64,000 nt of DNA from Candidatus Aegiribacteria sp. (GTDB lineage: Bacteria > Fermentibacterota > Fermentibacteria > Fermentibacterales > JCC-6), in NCBI GenBank assembly GCA_030594645.1, contig JAUVEU010000002.1:20949-84948 (forward strand), read 5' to 3'. This document shows, piece after piece, positions 61,501-64,000 of this stretch (the first letter of the stretch is position 1; the number at the start of each line of letters is the position of its first letter). A program made the position numbers and the translations under genes. The notes under the pieces were generated by a model. That model did no database searches. It was not told the origin of the DNA and worked only from the letters and a program-made list of their open reading frames with translations.

Positions 61501-62838
61501 ATGCCTGAAGATATGATCAGAAAAAAGGTCATGTACATCCGTGATCCTGTACACGGAAACATAAGACTCTCCAGTCTGCAGGAAGATCTTATCAAGACAG
61601 TCGAGGTTCAGAGACTCAGCCTTGTACATCAACTGGGTACAACCTACCAGAGCTATCCTGGAGCTCATTGTATGCGACTGTCGCATGCCCTTGGCGTGTC
61701 ATACCTTGCGGATAAGATCGGAGAACACATTCTCGAACAGATAGGCAATATCCCGACGGATGAACAGCTTAAAATGCGAATGATTCTGCAGGCTGCCGGT
61801 TTACTCCATGATATCGGACACACACCATGGTCACATACTCTTGAGCCGCTCTATATCGAAATACACGGTGTGGATCACATGAACCTGGTTGCCGATCTTG
61901 TGGAAGGAAAACAAGCTTTCAATATCAAAGGTTCCGGCAGGATACCTGACATTCTGAAATCATATGATATCAATCCACAAGATGTTGCCGATCTCATCTG
62001 CAGCAGATATAAGGGGCCCCGCTATCTTCAGCAGATGATTTTCGGTGAAGTCGATGCAGATATGCTTGATTATCTGCAGAGGGACTTCTACTTCACCGGA
62101 GTAGCATTCGGTCATATAGAGATGGAGAGGATCATCTCAACCATGACTGTAGTAAATGATGAAATAGTTTTTCTTATCAAGGGTCATGAAGCAATTCGTG
62201 ATTTCCTGTTTGCCAGAATGCAGATGTACTCCAGCGTATACCTTCATAAGAAAACCAGGATTGTAGACATGATGCTGCTCGCAGCAGCAAGGCGAAGTAT
62301 TATCGAACTCGGTGAAATACAGAATTTCCATGTTCTTACCGATGATGAGATTCTAAGCTTCCTTGCCTGCGAATCAACTGATCCGTGGGTACGGGAAATG
62401 GCATGGAGAGTGAAGTACAGACAGAAGCTCTTTTCTCAGGTATTCCGCATAGATTCGACAGCCATTGATGAAAGTGATATCTCTTTCTTGAACACAATCA
62501 GGGCCTCAGAGGAAAGCCCGTCTGTGATTGCGGGTACTCTTGTAAGAATGATCGCTGAAACTGCTGGAGTCGATCCCAGGTATATTCTGGTCGATCTCCC
62601 TCTTGATGCGGTAAAGGTATCCGAGGAGAGATTCGAGAAACTGGGAATCAAATATGTTAATCATAATGAAGAAATCAAGGATCTTGAGGATATCGATCCA
62701 GCTTTCTCTGAATACCTTGCAAAAGCAAAACCGAACAGAAACTATCTGACTGTGAACTGCTGTCCGGAACTGAAAGATCAAGTAGAAAGTACCTGCAGAG
62801 ATCTGTTTCATAAAGCGGCAATGCCGCTATTCGGCTAG
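61501..62838 (+). CDS. HD-domain phosphohydrolase, dGTPase-like
   Basis: From the ATG at 61501 (GGAG 8-10 bases upstream) the protein has 445 residues; a longer frame from 61441 lacks such a site. The SAMHD1/dGTPase-like HD motifs are visible: H in HCMRLSHALGVSYLADKI, HD in GLLHDIGHTPWSHTLEP, and the final D in GEVDADMLDYLQRD. These proteins hydrolyse deoxynucleoside triphosphates or related nucleotides. It is COG1078-type; the substrate is uncertain. It is the only plus-strand gene in the right part of the window. Confidence 0.88.
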   Translation: MPEDMIRKKVMYIRDPVHGNIRLSSLQEDLIKTVEVQRLSLVHQLGTTYQSYPGAHCMRLSHALGVSYLADKIGEHILEQIGNIPTDEQLKMRMILQAAGLLHDIGHTPWSHTLEPLYIEIHGVDHMNLVADLVEGKQAFNIKGSGRIPDILKSYDINPQDVADLICSRYKGPRYLQQMIFGEVDADMLDYLQRDFYFTGVAFGHIEMERIISTMTVVNDEIVFLIKGHEAIRDFLFARMQMYSSVYLHKKTRIVDMMLLAAARRSIIELGEIQNFHVLTDDEILSFLACESTDPWVREMAWRVKYRQKLFSQVFRIDSTAIDESDISFLNTIRASEESPSVIAGTLVRMIAETAGVDPRYILVDLPLDAVKVSEERFEKLGIKYVNHNEEIKDLEDIDPAFSEYLAKAKPNRNYLTVNCCPELKDQVESTCRDLFHKAAMPLFG

Positions 62839-62926
62839 CTTCATATATTTCTTAGCGGCTTAGAGGAACGTTCGGATAAGCGTTTCATGACAGCGCACCG
62901 CATCAGTCGCACGCAAAGGGAGTAGA

Positions 62927-62963
62927 CTGCATGCGATTGATAAATGCAGTTTTCTCTTTTTTT
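62927..62963 (+). terminator. Rho-independent terminator after the HD-domain gene
   Basis: CTGCAT (62927-62932) and ATGCAG (62944-62949) form a six-base stem with an 11-base loop, followed by TTTTCTCTTTTTTT on the plus strand. It ends the transcript of the phosphohydrolase gene about 90 bases after its stop. Confidence 0.65.
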
Positions 62964-62992
62964 CACAAAAGTATTTCTGCATTCTGCAGCGC

Positions 62993-64000
62993 TTACTCAG
63001 ATGACTCCATTAAGTATTTATCCAACCACTTCACATGGATCTCATTAATCTCATGATATATTTGTTTACCGGTGGGATCTGCCACTTTTTTCCCTACCTC
63101 TATCGGTGATGGAACGCGGTCTATGGGGAAATACCCTCCGAACGAATAGTTCGGATATTTACCTAACACTTTTTCCAGTACTTCCGCTGGGGTTGATTTT
63201 TCAATTTGGCCAAGTCTATGCGTTCTATGAAAGCCGTTTCCGTACCATATGTCGAGACCCGGACCAACGGCCAGGAAATACCATGTCGGAAGGTTATCGA
63301 TAATCAGGTGATACGACTCATATTTACTTTCATTTGCAAGCAATTCCTGGTAGGCTTTTTCCTCAGTTGACCCCTTTACATTGTTCCAATATTCCCCATC
63401 ATGGGTTTTATTATCGCAGAACTCTTGAAAGAACTCCTTGTACGGAATCACATCCGCCAGTTCAGGACGATACTGTTCAAATCTGCGAAGTTTCTCATTA
63501 GGTGCATACGCAGGGATCACGGCCCGTTTGTGATTATATTCATTCCTCTCAACCACATACATCGTCTCCTGGAATTGTTGCAGCATGGGTTTCGAGACCA
63601 TCAGATTCAATCCGATTTCAAAACTGCTACGTTTCGCTCGCTTCACCGCTTCATTGAGGCATCGAAATGCACCATTCCGCGATACGGCCTTATCGTGAAC
63701 CGCCTCCGGGCCGTGAAGCGTAAACTCCAACTGTCTCACTCCCGCCTCATGATACGCCGCGAGGACTTGCTCCCAATCGTTCCTTGCTGAGATCGGTATT
63801 CCCGTTGTTGGTATGCAGGCCGGCATGGAAAAGCCGTTAATTGTTCGCGCCAGGCTCAAAATCTTCTCAATTTCCGGATGTAACATTGGTTCGAGGTCGA
63901 GATACGGATATACCTTTACGTTTTGTTCATTCGCAATACGATAGAATTCGTCAACAAAAGCAAGTACATTCTCGTAATCTCTCATCGTCATCAGCGACGC
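62993..64000 (-). CDS. Radical SAM domain protein (partial; 5' end outside window)
   Basis: The minus-strand frame stays open to the window edge, so the gene begins beyond 64000; at least 335 residues are present. The iron-sulfur CxxxCxxC motif that should be at the N-terminus is missing from the window. The rest fits a radical SAM barrel: VKVYPYLDLEPMLHP, FSMPACIPTTGIPIS, RQLEFTLHGPEAVHDKAVSRNGAF and NLMVSKPMLQQF, where the Asn and Ser residues of later strands are seen. No SPASM-type cysteine cluster is at the C-terminus. The substrate is unknown. Confidence 0.75.
   Translation of the reverse strand, partial: ASLMTMRDYENVLAFVDEFYRIANEQNVKVYPYLDLEPMLHPEIEKILSLARTINGFSMPACIPTTGIPISARNDWEQVLAAYHEAGVRQLEFTLHGPEAVHDKAVSRNGAFRCLNEAVKRAKRSSFEIGLNLMVSKPMLQQFQETMYVVERNEYNHKRAVIPAYAPNEKLRRFEQYRPELADVIPYKEFFQEFCDNKTHDGEYWNNVKGSTEEKAYQELLANESKYESYHLIIDNLPTWYFLAVGPGLDIWYGNGFHRTHRLGQIEKSTPAEVLEKVLGKYPNYSFGGYFPIDRVPSPIEVGKKVADPTGKQIYHEINEIHVKWLDKYLMESSE

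Overview
The window appears to be a chromosomal segment of a Gram-negative-type, rod-shaped bacterium from a poorly described lineage. The evidence is lipoprotein processing (lgt, lspA), outer-membrane barrel-like proteins, a complete mreB-mreC-mreD-mrdA-rodA shape cluster, anaerobe-style iron-sulfur and radical SAM proteins, and many secreted proteins of unknown function. Two DUF5916-type proteins and the mix of conserved housekeeping genes with lineage-specific secreted proteins suggest a candidate phylum near the Fibrobacterota/Bacteroidota/candidate-division world. That placement is inference only; no rRNA gene is present to test it.

Layout. 1-1.2 kb: the edge of what looks like a chromosomal integron cassette array. 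It holds a partial ORF followed by an imperfect attC-like site, a BrnT/BrnA toxin-antitoxin cassette ending in a near-perfect attC site, and a decayed dehydrogenase fragment. 1.2-16 kb: accessory and lineage-specific genes on both strands, namely two methyltransferase/iron-sulfur genes, two paralogous DUF5916 barrel proteins, a membrane glycosyltransferase, a radical SAM/SPASM protein beside a secreted protein, a GNAT-like protein, an aldehyde dehydrogenase, a DUF2259 secreted protein and an MBL hydrolase. 16.1-61.4 kb: about 45 kb in which every gene is on the minus strand. It is dense, often with 1-4 bp overlaps, and mostly housekeeping. In transcription order (right to left) it holds: PHP protein, small helical protein, lipoprotein, mreB-mreC-mreD-mrdA-rodA, lgt-comF, a membrane protein, dnaE, a secreted protein, an M29 aminopeptidase, small proteins, a large STAND-like ATPase with TPRs, a PNP-like protein, ileS-lspA-arcC, a hybrid histidine kinase, a methyltransferase, tRNA-Val(GAC), thrS-infC-rpmI-rplT, a coiled-coil protein with zapA, rny-ymdB, ispA-dxs-nadK-recN-pgsA, and smc-ftsY with an ABC ATPase. 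61.4-64 kb: a plus-strand HD-domain phosphohydrolase with its own terminator, and a radical SAM gene cut by the window end.

How the genes work together. The shape genes build the lateral wall, and zapA, smc and ftsY serve division, chromosome organisation and membrane targeting. dxs and ispA make isoprenoid precursors that can feed undecaprenyl phosphate. rny with thrS/infC/L35/L20 links RNA decay and translation, and lgt and lspA mature lipoproteins. No stretch longer than about 260 bases lacks a gene. The longer gaps are 269-460 and 957-1209 (integron sites), 5201-5369 (promoter), 11507-11686 and 13659-13853 (divergent promoters probable, nothing firm seen), 29341-29492 (structured RNA candidate), 59360-59499 (probable mreB promoter) and 62839-62992 (terminator).
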